Shown: one piece after another, positions 23,259-35,720 of the stretch | Layout of the letters: each line of letters begins with the position of its first letter | Position numbering within the stretch: the stretch's first letter is position 1 | Made by a program: the position numbers and the translations under genes | Notes under the pieces: model-generated | Databases searched by the model: none | What the model was told of the DNA's origin: nothing | The model's input: the letters and a program-made list of their open reading frames with translations, nothing else | NCBI GenBank assembly: GCA_027924585.1 | Contig: BSBM01000636.1 | Coordinates: 4,976,001-5,040,000, forward strand | From: Larix kaempferi | Lineage: Eukaryota; Streptophyta; Pinopsida; Pinales; Pinaceae | Length of the DNA: 64,000 bases | Direction: 5' to 3'

Positions 23259-26200
23259 TGTTATCACCTAAACTGTAGTTACCCCTATGGAAGGATCCAG
23301 TCATGGATGGCAATAGGGAAGGGCAACTTGAAAGGTGCAACCACGATCACCTCGACCTCCAATGTATATGGTTGTCACGCCAGTCGAGGCAACCTTCACT
23401 TTATGTTATCTAGCCCAGACAACAAAGGGGGAGACCCGATCTACTCCCGACAGGAGAGATCAAAACCAAGACACCAAATCAGGGTATTTCTAGTTGAAGT
23501 TAGGTGTATGGTTTATCCTAGACCTAAGGATGAAGTCACAAGCCAAGTGAGGGGTTCAATAGATATATCTTTGGTTCATAGTTGATGTGAGAGTGACTTA
23601 CAATGTTTAAAGTGAGATCTAGGGCTAGTGTACTAGGTCAATGTCAAAAGGTCCACTGCCTTGGGATCCGTGTCCAATGCAGGGTTGTTTAAGGATAAGA
23701 TTGGGGCTAACTAGTACATGAGACAATCTTGACCATGGTCCATGATGTCTTCAAGGGTATAGTTCACCATGCATGAGTCAAACCCCAAGTCAATCCAACA
23801 AATCTAGGAGAGTGGGTTGTCTTGGAAGTAAACCAGTGCCTTGGGAATTGGGAAGTGGAGTCAAAGTAGGGTTGACTTTATGGTTTAAGACTCCTACAAC
23901 ATGAGATAAGTGGACAGTATAGGCCTTGATGGTTAAATGTGTCTAGATCTAGGTTTGACCCAAGTGGACCACAATCCCTTAAAACAAGGAATGCAGTCCC
24001 CAAGGCAAGATTTGGCAAAGTGACAGTTTAGACCTAGGTTTTGAATTATTATGATTCCGGATCTGCAAAAATCTCAAGTACCCAGTTCCTCGAAGTGAGT
24101 GAACTCACTTCTCCAAGGTGGTGCGACTTTCCCTAAGGAGGCTTCAAACGGGGTTTAGGTGGGTCAAATCATGTCGGATGGCATCCAAACTTTAGATCCG
24201 GGTAGATCAGTCAAGTAGGGATATGGATCTATAATTTTGTGGCAATCCACCGGTTAGATCTTTGTAGATCTGAGTTTTAGTGTTCCAAGTGGTCCAAAAT
24301 GGGGATTAAATCCCTTGAAATGTGGAATGGGGCCCACAAGGTGATTTTCAAGAAAGGGACAACCTGGGTGTATGTTATTTGATGTGTAGATGTCAAATCA
24401 AGTGAAATCTCAAACACCCATCGCTTAGATCTAGGTCAACCTGCTCAAATGGTGAAGTGCGCCTTCCTTGGGAGAAGCTAGGTTGGCTTGGAAGAGGGAT
24501 CAAACAGGAGCCAATCCACACCAAACTATAGATCCGGGATGCCGTGGATGCTATAGAGGTGGGTTTTCAATATCATGCCCAACAACCCACTAGATCTTGG
24601 TAGATCTGACAAAATGTAAAATGAGGGTTTTGTAGTATTTAGGGTTTTAACAATTTATGAATTATGTCAATGGATTGGATAAAGGAAAGAGAAACAAACC
24701 TGTGGATCTTACCTGGATAACCTTGTAGATGCCTTGATGATGATGATCTATGCAAACCCGATCAATTTGGAAGCTTTGAGGTAGTCTCTATGCAAATCGA
24801 TTTTGTCCAAGAAGCCAATGCGCCCTCTCTCCTGCACAACAAACGTCAACAATATCAGATTTGATGCATCAAGAGATAAGACTAATGCCACAAAAGAAGT
24901 AACAGAAAGATAGCATAGATCACAATGATACTAATGATAACCCCCTGATACAAGCGAATGCCAAGAAAGTCGATTTGAAGAAGCCTTGCAAAATCGCCCT
25001 TGTTGAAGTCGCCCTCCTGTAGACAAACAATGATTTCCAAAAAATAGATAGATCTTTCCACAATTTCCGAATGCTAGGTTGCAATAGACTTTCCAATCAC
25101 CATCTAAGAACACCAGATGCAAAGGAGACCACAAGAATTTCCACAAGAATATTTTTCTATACCAATAATCCAAGAGCCAAAGACCCTTTACAATGAGAGG
25201 CTCTCTCCTTTAAATAGGAAGGAGAGGCACCAAAACCCTAACCACTTTTTGGATGAGTGGCTAAGATTAAAAGATACAAATGTCTAATCAATGGTTGAGA
25301 TGAGCTCAACAACATAATACATGGATCACACATAAAATATAACATAAGTGGACAAAGTCGCCCTAGGAGAGGGGAATCCCACCAAATCATGATGACAAAA
25401 TGTCATAAGAGGCTCATGGTGGGTCCAAGGGGTAATTTTATCCCTCCTTGGTCAATCCCCATGGCACAATAACCAATAAACAATCATGAAAGTACCAAAT
25501 CGTGCCTCCAAGGTGAAATAGTGTATCTCCAAGGTAAAGTCGTGGTCCTCAAAGACCTCAAAAAATCCACAGAAAGTGCCATAAGTGATGGATGCGGGCC
25601 CCGATGAAGCTGAAACTGCAGGAGGAGGTGTAGAAGGTCCCGATCTATCATCACTGATCATCCCATGCCATAACTTTGCCTCAGTAGCCCAAATCGATTT
25701 CCTCAATAGCCATTTCTACCAATCCTGAAATGCCTCGGGAAACGTGAAACTGCCCAAACAGCCTCCTGGAGTGATGGCGCTGTCAAGGTGAGGGCACCAA
25801 TGTGTCCGGGAGGGGGGTAATATGGTAAAAACAAGTGGCTGGACCACCCCCTCCATCATCAGCGCCCTAGGTCAACCGGATAAAAGTCATCTCTGCTCTG
25901 ACAGGGCCTCCAACAGGCCAAAACTGCACTAGGACAGCCTACTGAGGCTAAATCATCACTGTAAGTGCCCGGAACTGAAAACAAACTGTCTCATTGGACT
26001 CAGAAGGTCCAAATCTATCCAAGATGTGTACTCATACACCATATGAGTCTCTGCATGATCAAAATAAATATCCAATATACCGGAACAGGGCCAATAATAA
26101 TGCGCTGTATGTATACAAACACTGCTGTAACCCCAGAATCATCATCATACCCTGTAGCTGCTGCATAGAATCATCCTGTATGTGTACATAGACCATATAT

Positions 26201-27784
26201 CATCTATCCATATCATCACAAGGTCCAACATCTCATGTCCCATGGTCCTCCATGGTCAAACTAGGTCCAACCAAGACCAAATACAACTCAGACTATCATC
26301 AATAGCTGCTGCAAGGTGTCAAGGTTAATACATGCTTTACAATTTATTCAAATAGCTTCTATAACACAAAGTAATCATGACTGGCGATCTAAATCCAAAT
26401 ATATAGTGTCGTTAGTTATTATTATTACTCAGACTAGACTTTCAGGATCATACTCACTTCATAGTTGTGATCAATTTGCTAGTGAAGGGTGAAGGCTGAA
26501 ATAAATGGCTAGGCTAAGGGATGACTTGACTATCTTGACTTTGTGACACTTTGGCAAGGGAAAGGGAATACACACCATAGTATATACTGAATGAGCAATA
26601 ACACAGGGGATGGCGGTGTCTCACAAATGGATGAGTTGTTTAAAGAGGGTTTATTCACCTTCACAGATGCGCACAATCCATAATACAAGCAAGGCCAGCA
26701 ATTGTTTAGATATAACATTTAAGTTCCATTGCTTTTTGGGCCTGAGTTTTCCATAGCCTTGATCTATGTGTGTTTACAAACACATTGCATAGATTTACAT
26801 TTATTTTTAGGCTTTCTGCTGCAGGTGTGTTTTTAAGGCACTTGTTTACCTGAGCACTTCTAGGTGTGTCATGGACAGCTTGTTTACCTAGGTGTTTATT
26901 TTCCAACAGATATAACATTTTATTTTTCATGGCCATTTTCATTTGGCATTTCTTTCATATACAAGATATAGCATTTGATTTTTTCCAGATTTTGTATTGA
27001 TGGCAGCACTAAAAGTTTCAGGTTTAGCCAACACAACTTTAGTGACTAGGGGGAATTCTCAAGGAACTCCAACTCACCATAGGTAAGTTTTGTCACCAAC
27101 TCAGAGCCGAGACACAATAAACAGGGAAGCTCATCCAATACAGAGGCTACAGTGGGGAAAGGTCCTCCATGTCACTAGTCAAGTAGCAAATCAAGGTAAT
27201 AATCTAAAAGGTAGGCCATGGATGGATGAAGACTATGAAATGATGGAGCCAACACTAGCAAGCCAGAGTATGGTGTAATGATCACCTCTATTCTCCCTAA
27301 GGAGGGTATGTACCAATGAGTATGAATAATGAACTTCTAAGTCTGAGTAGGGACAGTAATATATATATAATAGGTCAACCAGGTCCAAATATCTATATGA
27401 TCGCCAGATCATGACACTAAGTGCTAAGACATGCTATAAGAATAAATATAAAAGCAATCTAACCATAATACCATGATATACCTGCTGAGTCATATACCTG
27501 AAAGCTCATCAACCTGTACCATCATCTGTCCTCTGAGACTGCTGCTGTAACTCTGGGCACTACTGTCTGCTCTGTACCAATGGCATAATGGCTATATCGG
27601 GCATCTCTCTGAGTGTCCTGAAACTCAGTCATGGCATGGGGAATATAACTGCTGTCCACAATCTGATAGTGATCCCATATAAATGCTCATCTCGGCGTCT
27701 CAAATGCAAGGGAAACTGGCTGAATAGTGCACTGGCATCAGAAAAATAATGTATGGTAGCCCGGCTACTATATATGTGATAACA
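23259..27784 (-). mobile_element. Giant solo LTR, leader type C, reverse orientation, 4526 bp, TSD GGTAT
   Basis: On the plus strand it begins TGTTATCACCTAAACTG and ends CTATATATGTGATAACA. This is the reverse complement of the order seen in the 30717 copy. The TSD GGTAT is at 23254-23258 and 27785-27789. The TATA box (minus strand, 25210-25216) lies 2568 bp from its 5' end. The 5' half resembles subfamily B and the leader and U5 are type C, as in 30717-35261. It is the only member of this family on the minus strand. It is inserted in the outer LTR 15674-29231, within the splice-like donor region of that LTR. Confidence 0.87.
25210..25216 (-). promoter_or_regulatory. TATA box of LTR 23259-27784
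   Basis: TTAAATA on the plus strand (TATTTAA on the minus strand) next to the purine-rich GGAGAGAG tract that marks the R region in sister copies. Confidence 0.55.
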
Positions 27785-29272
27785 GGTATGATCTTCTTCT
27801 TCTTTGAATCATCCATAATTTCTACATCATAAAAAACCCTAATCAATCAAAACCCTCATTTTGTTTTTTCTTAGATCTACTTAGATCTAGCCTTGCTTTT
27901 GAAGAGATATTAAAAACCCACCTCTATAGCATCCACCCCTAGTTGGATCTATAGTTTGGTGGTGATTGGGTTAAAATTGACACACTTTTCAAGGCAATAT
28001 AGCCCTCTTGAACCAAATCGCACTTCCTTGGAGAGACTTGTTTGGTTAGATCTAGCACATGGGTAGGTGAGATCCCACTTGATTTGCAATCTACACACTT
28101 GATAACCTACCCCTAGACTTTTACTTGGGTGATTTCTACCTTGTGGGCATCATTCCACATTTTAAGGGATTAAAACCCCCTTTGAACTACTTGGCATCTT
28201 AAAACTCAGATCTAGTAAGATCTAACCCTTGGATTGCCTTGATTTTCGGGATCCACATAGATCATTGCCTAAACAACTTGGATCTATAATTTGGTGGCCA
28301 TTGGACTTGATTTGATACTCCTTCTCCACCTTTTAGCCCTCCTTGAGCAAGGTCGCACTTCCTTGGGTGAGTGAGTTTGCCCACTTTAAGGACATGGGTA
28401 GTTGAGATTTTTGTGGATTTGGAAAGAGCATAATTTGAAACCTACATCTAGTGTGTCATTTTGTGACGATTTGCCTTGGGGGTAGCATTCCTTGTTTCAA
28501 GGGATTGTGGGCCACTTAGGGTCATATCATGAAACATTAGATCTAGAAAGATCCAACCATTACATCTCAATTAGCCCACTTGATTTACCTACTTGGTGTC
28601 CCGATCTACACTTTGACATATCTTTTGACTCCATTAACCCATCCAACAAGGCACTAGTCTTCCTTAGGCAAGTCGCACTCCTTGGGAATTGTGTCAAACC
28701 TTAGATCCGGTACGTGGGTATTCCTAATTTCAACTTAGATCCATAGATCTACTCATTACATATCCTCTAGTGCCCATTGCATCCCTTAATTTCACCTTGT
28801 GGGTTCATGTTAAGTCATTCACATATCCCAAGAAAGTAGGACCCACTTGTGCAACACATGGTACCATATCTTATCATTATAGCAAATCATGTGGCCTAAA
28901 TCATACATTGGTTGAAACACTAGTCATTCCTCAAACCACCTTCAACCATACTTTAATTTCTAGGTCCACTTTACCTTGCATTGGTTTCCGTAACTTTCCA
29001 TTTACTCATCCCTAGGAACCTTTGTTTGGGTCCAATCATCTTTGATTGGTTATAGGGTCTCCCCCTTGGTCTTGATTCATCTAGATCTAAAGCGAAGAGT
29101 GCCTTGGTTGACGTGACTCCCACCTTGCATTGGGAACCATGGCATCTCTTGGGTCACCTCTTTAGTTGTCTATCTCCTCTACCGTCTCGGATGGGATACC
29201 ACTAGGGACAACTACAAGTTGTGTGATAACAGTGGCCTCACCCCATCCATAGGAACACTTTCCCTAACAACA

Positions 29273-30716
29273 GTTATATTGTTCAGGAATCTCATGTTTA
29301 TTACATGTCTTATTAGTTTCCCAACAAGGCTCAATCTTGGCAACTTGAGTAGATTTTGAGAGTTTATCTATGGTCCAAGTATGGTGGAGATTGAGGGTTT
29401 CCCTTGGTGCCATGGTGTGTTTGCACCATGCCCAAGGACGGGGTGGGGGGGGCTTGGTTTGATTGATGTTTCCACTTAGGGGAATATTATGGAGGTTAAG
29501 TGGATGGTGCAATGTCTCGAGAGTTCAACTCCTTGGCAGATCTTGTTTTTCCATTGGGTGCTTTCACTACAACATTTAGGTAGAGTTCAGGGGACTTTCA
29601 TATATGCAATATCATCATGTATCCTCATCTCTTTCAAGTGTCTGGCTCCCTTATGTTTCAAAGCATCTGAGTTTCCTAGAAGGTGGTTGTGGTTTGATTC
29701 ATTGACAATGGGAGGGAATCAAGGATAGTTTCCATTTAGCATTCCATCCCATTTGGTGTTGGAGGGTTTAGTATTCATGTGTGGCGGATCTACCCCTTTT
29801 TTATCTCATAGATTGAGTAAGATGGCATATTTTTCTGGGGTGATTTGTGTGATTCAATTTCTCGTTCTTGGAAGGAGTCGCATGCTCTTGCTTAAGAGTA
29901 TGGTCTATGTTATGCCGCATTCTGCAAGCATACTTTTTCAAACTTATTTTTTCTTAAGAGAACTTTGCATTCCAGAGTATTGAGGCCCATCTTTACTACT
30001 CCTGGGCCTCCTTTAAATGAGATGATGTGATGATCGTGCTCGATATATATCATTCTTCTATTGCTATGCCATTCCATGATGATATATTATGTGATGATGT
30101 ACTATATGTTACTACTTCCACATTTGATGTATTGATTATTTTATGAGTATAATTAGTAGTATCACATTGTAGGTTGATGAGGGTAGTAGATCTTTTATTT
30201 ACTTATGTACCATTGAACCAAGGGGATTCTTGGTATCTACAAAAGACTATTATCCCCTTCTCCGAGTCCACATTTTGGCCATATCCATTATCCATCATCA
30301 CTTCATATTATGGTATGCATCCTTTGATTAAAAATTGATAGATTAACTCTTGATCTCCCCTATGTGACTCCTTCACCATGAAAGCCTCCCAATTATCCTT
30401 TGTGTCTCGAGCATGCTTGTGTTGCAACAATCTTTGTGATGATATAGGAGGTTCGCTTGTAAATCCCTATGACTGATTATCACCAAGGAGAGAGTTTCCA
30501 TGGAGCAATGCTTCTCCCTAGACCTGAAACATGAAAGGAATTTCCCCTACCATGCCTCAAAAAAGGGCATGAGAATAAATCTCCCAGTCCAAGACTCCTT
30601 GTACTCGAAATCAAAAAGAAAAAGAAGACCAAGTCAAAGCAAAAATAAACCAAAGAAGAAATAAACAAGTCTAAACATGCAAGTGAGCCTTCAAAATAAA
30701 ATAAAGGCCAAGGTCT
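29273..30716. other. Unassigned flank
   Basis: This lies between the gypsy-relic LTR and the LTR at 30717. No frame gives a recognisable protein. It has a G-run at about 29440-29452. The last 130 bp (about 30590-30716) are very A- and purine-rich and continue after the solo LTR at 35267, so the two parts were once adjacent. It is probably internal or leader sequence of a decayed element, but I cannot name it. Confidence 0.4.
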
Positions 30717-33700
30717 TGTTATCACATATATAGTAGCCGGGATACCATACATTATTTTTCTCATTCCAGTACACTATTCATCCAGTTCCCTTACATTTGA
30801 GATGCTGAGATGAGCATCTATATTGGATCACTATCAGATTTTGGATAGCAGTTGTATTCCCCATGCCATCACTGAGTCTCAGAACACTCAGAGAGATGAC
30901 CGATGTAGCCATTATACCATTTGTACAGAGCAGTCAGTAGTGCCCAGAGTTGCAGTAGCAGTTTCAGAGGACAGATGGTGGTTCAGATTGATGAGCATTC
31001 AGGTATATGACTCAGCAGGTATATCATTGTGTTATGGTTATATTGCTTTTATATTTATTCTTATAGCATGTCTTAGCACTTAATGTCATGACCTGGCGAT
31101 CATATAGATATGTGGACCTGGTTGATCTTATTATATATATTATATTGTCCCTACTCAGACTCAGAAGTTCACTATTCATACTCATTGGTTTTACCCTCCT
31201 TAGGGAGAATAGAGGTGATCATTCCACCATACCTTAGCTTGGTAGTGTTGGCTCCATTATTCATTGTCTTCATCCATCCATTGCCTACCTTTTAGTTTAT
31301 CACCCTGACTTGCTACTTGACTAGTGACATGGAGGATCTTTTCCCCACTGTAGCCTCTGTATTGGATGAGCTTCCCTGTTTATTGTGTCTCGGCTCTGAG
31401 TTGGTGACAAAACTTACCTATGGTGAGTTGGAGTTCCTTGTGAATTCCCCCTAGTCACTAAAGTTGTGTTGGCTAAACCTGAAACTTTTAGTGCTTCCAT
31501 GAATACAAAATCTGGAAAAATGAAATGCTATATCTTGTATGAAAAGCCCATTCATGCAATGTGTTTCTAAACACACATGAATGAAAGGCATGCCAAATGA
31601 AAATGGCCATGAAAATAAAATGTTATATCTTTTGGCAATGTAAATACCTAGGTAAACAAGCTGTCTGTGACACACCTAGAAGTGCTCTGGTAAACAACTG
31701 CCTTAAAAACACACCTGCAGCAAAAAGCCTAAATAAATGTAAATCTATGCAATGTGTTTATAAACACACATAGATCAAAGGCTATGAAAACTTCAGGCCC
31801 AAAAAGCAATGGAACTTAAATGCTATATCAAAACAATTGCTGGCCTTATTTGTATTATGGATTGTGCGCATCTGTTAAAGGTGAATAAACCCTCTTTGAA
31901 CAACTCATCCATTTGTGAGACACCGCCATTCCCTGTGTTGTTGCTCATTCAGTACATACTATGGTGTGTATTCCCTTTCCTTTTGCCAAAGTGTCACAAA
32001 GTTAAGTTAGTCAAATCATCCCTTAGCCTAGCCATTTATTTTAGCCTTCACCCTCTACTAGCAAATTGATCACAGCTATGAAGTGAGTATAATCTTGAAA
32101 GTCTAATCTGAGTAATAATAATAATTAATGACATTATATATTTGGATTTAGATCGCCAGTAATGATTACTTTGTGTTATAATTGTTATTTGAATAAGTTG
32201 TAAAGCATGCATTAACCTTTGACACTTTGTAGCAGCTTCTGATGATGATCTGAGTTACATCTGGTCATGTTGACTTGGTCAAACCTAGTTTGACCAAGGT
32301 CAACCATAGGACATGAGATGGTTGGACCTTGTGATGATATGGATAGATGATATATGGTCTATGTACATGTACACGATGATTCTATGCAGCAGATACAGGT
32401 TTATGATGATGATTCATGATTTACAGCAGTATTTGATCATTTACAGATTATTATTATTTGACCTGTTCCGGTATATTGGATATATATTTTGATCATGCAG
32501 AGATTCATATGGTGTGTGAGTACACATCTTGAATAGATTTGGACATTCTGAGTCCAATGAGACAGTCTATTTTCAGTTCCGGGAACTTACAGTGATGATT
32601 GAGCCTCAGTAGGCTATCCCAGTGCAGTTTTGGTCTGTCGGAGACCCTGTCAGAGCAGATGTGATTTTTATCCGGTTGACCTAGGGCGCTGTGCTTGGAG
32701 GGGCTGGTACAGCCACTTGTTTTTACCATATTACCCCCCTCCCGGACACACTGGTGCCCTCACCTTGACAGCGCGGGCATTCCAGGAGGCAGTCTCATGC
32801 TTCCCGAGGCATTTCAGGATTGGTAGAAATGGCTATTGAGGAATTCGATTTGGGCTACTGAGGCAATGTTTTGGCATGGGATGATTAGTGATGATGGATT
32901 GATGTCTTCCACACCTCCTCCAGTAGTTTCAACTTCATCGGGCCCGCATCCATCACTTATGGCACTTTCTGATGATTTCTGAGGTCTTTTGAGGCCTACG
33001 ATTTGTCCATAGAGACACGATTTGGTATATTGATGACTATTTTATTATTATTGTGCTATGGGGACTGACCAAGGGTGGCTAAAATTACCCCTTGGATCCA
33101 CCATAAGCTTCTTATTATATTTTGTCATCATGATTTGGTGGGATTCCCCTCTTCTAGGGCGATTTTTTCCACTTATGTTATATTTTATGAGTGATCCAAG
33201 TATTTTATTGTTGAGCTCATCTCAACCATTGATTAGACATTTGTATCTTTTAATCTTAGCCACTCATTCAAAAAGTGGTTAGGATTTTGATGCCTCTGCT
33301 TTCTATTTAAAGGAGAGAGCTTCTCATTGTAAAGGGGACTTGTGGCTCTAAATTATTGGAATAGAAAATTATTATTGCATCTATCTCCAGTGTTGTAGTG
33401 AATGTTTTTGGTGTTCGTTCGTTGGTTCTTCCTTTTCACTGAGTTATTGGAGATCTTGTTTTGCCATATCTTTTGTACCACATTTTTGCATCTACAGGTG
33501 GAGGCCGATTTGCTTTGAGGAGGAAGTATTGGTAGGGAAGACTCTCCCTACTTCTTCTTTGGATCTCTTCGTTGGTAACAGGGAGTATTACTGTCCTAGG
33601 ACCTTCTATTCTATGTTATCATTGCATTTTACTTGTATTTCCTCCATACTTGACCTCTCTGATTGAAATCGATTTTCCTTGGATTGACAGGTAGAGGAGG

Positions 33701-35261
33701 GCGCACTTGTGGGCTAGGGCATCAATTTGGCAAGCAAAATCAACAATCTCTCATTTGATCTCTGCGGGCATCTTCCTCAACATCAAAGCATCTCTCTTCA
33801 TCACTCAGGTATCATCTCAAGGTAAGTTCTATCTCCATGATCTATCCACTTGTTTAAAACATTTAAAACCCTAATTAATCAAAACCCCCACTTTTACATT
33901 TTTTCAGATCTACTAAGATCTAGTGGCTTCTTGGGTAAGATATTTAAAACCCACCTCTATAGTATCCACGGCATCCCGGATCTATAGTTTGGTGAGGATT
34001 GGCCTCCATTTGACCCTCTTCCCAAGGCATTTAGCCTCTCCAAGCAAGGGCGCACTTCCTAGTTTGGGTGGGTTGACCTAGATCTAGTACATGGGTAGTT
34101 GAGATTCCACTTGATTCGTGATCTACACATCCAATAACCTACCCCCAGATTGTCACTTTTCTGATTTCTACCTTGTGGGCCCTATTCCACATTTTAAGGG
34201 ATTTAATCCCATTTTTGGACCACTTGGTATCTTTAAACTCAGATCTAGTAAAATCTAGCCATCAGATTGCCATGAAATTATAGATCCATACTCTCACTTG
34301 CCTAAACTACTCGGATCAAAAATTTGGATGCCATTGGATTTGTCTTGACTGATTTATCCCACTTTTTAGCCTCCTTGGGTAAAGTCGCACCACCTTGGAG
34401 AAGTGAGTTAGCCCACTTCTAGGACATGGGTACATGAGATTTTAGTGGATTTGGATTGGGCATAATTCAAAACCTAGGTCTAGTTGGTCATTTCATCAAA
34501 TCTTGCCTTGGGGATAGCATTCCTTGTTTTAAGGGATTGTGGTCCACTTGGGTCAAACCTTGAATCTCTAGATCTAGACCTATTCATCCATCAAGACTTT
34601 AATTTCCCATTTGTCTCATAAAATAGGAGTTATCAATCACAAGTTAATTACACTTTGACTCCATTATCCCAATTCCCAAGGCACTGGTCTCTCTCCAAGT
34701 CAATTCGACTTTCCTAGATTGTTGGATTAACTTGTGGTTTGACCCTTTTGTGGTGAACTAAACCCTTTGATGTCATCATGTATCATGATCAAGCTTGTCA
34801 CCTGTACTAGTTATCCCTAATTCAACCCTTAAACTACCCTGCATCGGACACAGTTCCCAAGGCAGTGGATTTTCTCACATTGAACTAGTACATTAATCCT
34901 GGATCTTATCTTTAAATACTATAAGTCACTCCCACATCAACAATGAACCAAAGCTATACTCATTGAACCCCTCACTTGTCTTGTGACTTCATCCTAAGGT
35001 CTAGGATAAACCATACACCTTACTTCACTTAGAATTAACTTGATTTGGTGTCTTGGTTTTGATCTCTCTTGTCGAGAGTAGATCGGGTCTGCCCCTTCGT
35101 TGTCTGGGCTAGATAACATAAAGCGAAGGTTGCCTTGACTAACGTGACAACCATCTATTGGAGGTCGAGGTGATCGTGGTTACACCTTTTGAGTTGCCCT
35201 TCCCTATTGCCATCCATGAGTGGATACATCCATAGGGGTAACTACAGTTTAGGTGATAACA
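30717..35261 (+). mobile_element. Giant solo LTR, leader type C, 4545 bp, TSD GGTCT
   Basis: It starts TGTTATCACATATATAG and ends GTTTAGGTGATAACA. The TSD GGTCT is at 30712-30716 and 35262-35266. The TATA box (33304-33310) lies 2587 bp in. The U3 is like subfamily B, while the leader (about 33330-33830) and the last kilobase differ from A and B and match the reverse copy at 23259. A splice-like segment lies at 33691-33808. The interruption splits the purine-rich flank described at 29273-30716. Confidence 0.88.
33304..33310 (+). promoter_or_regulatory. TATA box of LTR 30717-35261
   Basis: TATTTAA followed by AGGAGAGAGC, 2587 bp from the LTR start. Confidence 0.55.
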
Positions 35262-35720
35262 GGTCTCTAGAAAGAAAGAAGTACAAGAATAAAATAATCC
35301 AAGAAATCAAAGAAGATAAGTCCCAGAAAGAGCTAGGAAAGCAAAAAAGTAAAAGGAGGGAAAGTTTGATTGCCAAGGTTAAGGGGGTAGTACCTCATTA
35401 CACAACATCCAGCTGTGAGACACTTTCCCTATTGTTGAAAATCACAGAGCTTTTCCTTGTCCTATATCTTGAATCAGTCATTAAATCACCTTTTACCAAA
35501 ACTTCACTTGTCCAAACTTGGTCCACCCCGAAGAAGAAATTTGTCTTTGTAAATACTTAGAGATTATCATGGTACTGGTTAGTTTGCAAATCATATTTCT
35601 CAGAAAACTATTTGAAGATATTTGTGGTGTTGGTATATTATCATGTATATCATGACTAGCTATATGATGACTCACTTTGATGATTTTTTGCATCTACGTG
35701 TGCTTGTCCATGTAGACACC
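35262..35720. other. Unassigned flank, purine-rich start
   Basis: It starts with the TSD copy GGTCT and continues the A/G-rich stretch seen before 30717. An open frame overlaps here (about 35189-35560) but it begins inside the LTR, is lysine-rich only because of the A-rich bases, and matches nothing I know. The stretch ends at the 35721 element. Confidence 0.4.

Larger units (their letters stand above)
15674..29231 (+). mobile_element. Giant solo LTR, subfamily B (outer), holding two nested LTRs
   Basis: Segments 15674-18227, 22722-23258 and 27785-29231 join, after removal of two nested elements and their TSD copies, into one unit of about 4528 bp, exactly the length of the 11054 copy and collinear with it. 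The left end is TGTTATCACATATATAG and the right end GTGTGATAACA at 29231. The flanks read GTGGA (15669-15673) and GTGGC (29232-29236), a TSD with one mismatch. The TATA box is at 22736-22742. The two insertions fell just upstream of the TATA box and in the leader. It is one of the older layers of the nest. Confidence 0.85.

Noticed and set aside
35189-35560. 123-aa lysine-rich frame
   Set aside because: It crosses the border between a solo LTR and its flank, so it did not exist before the insertion. Lysine bias follows from A-rich bases.
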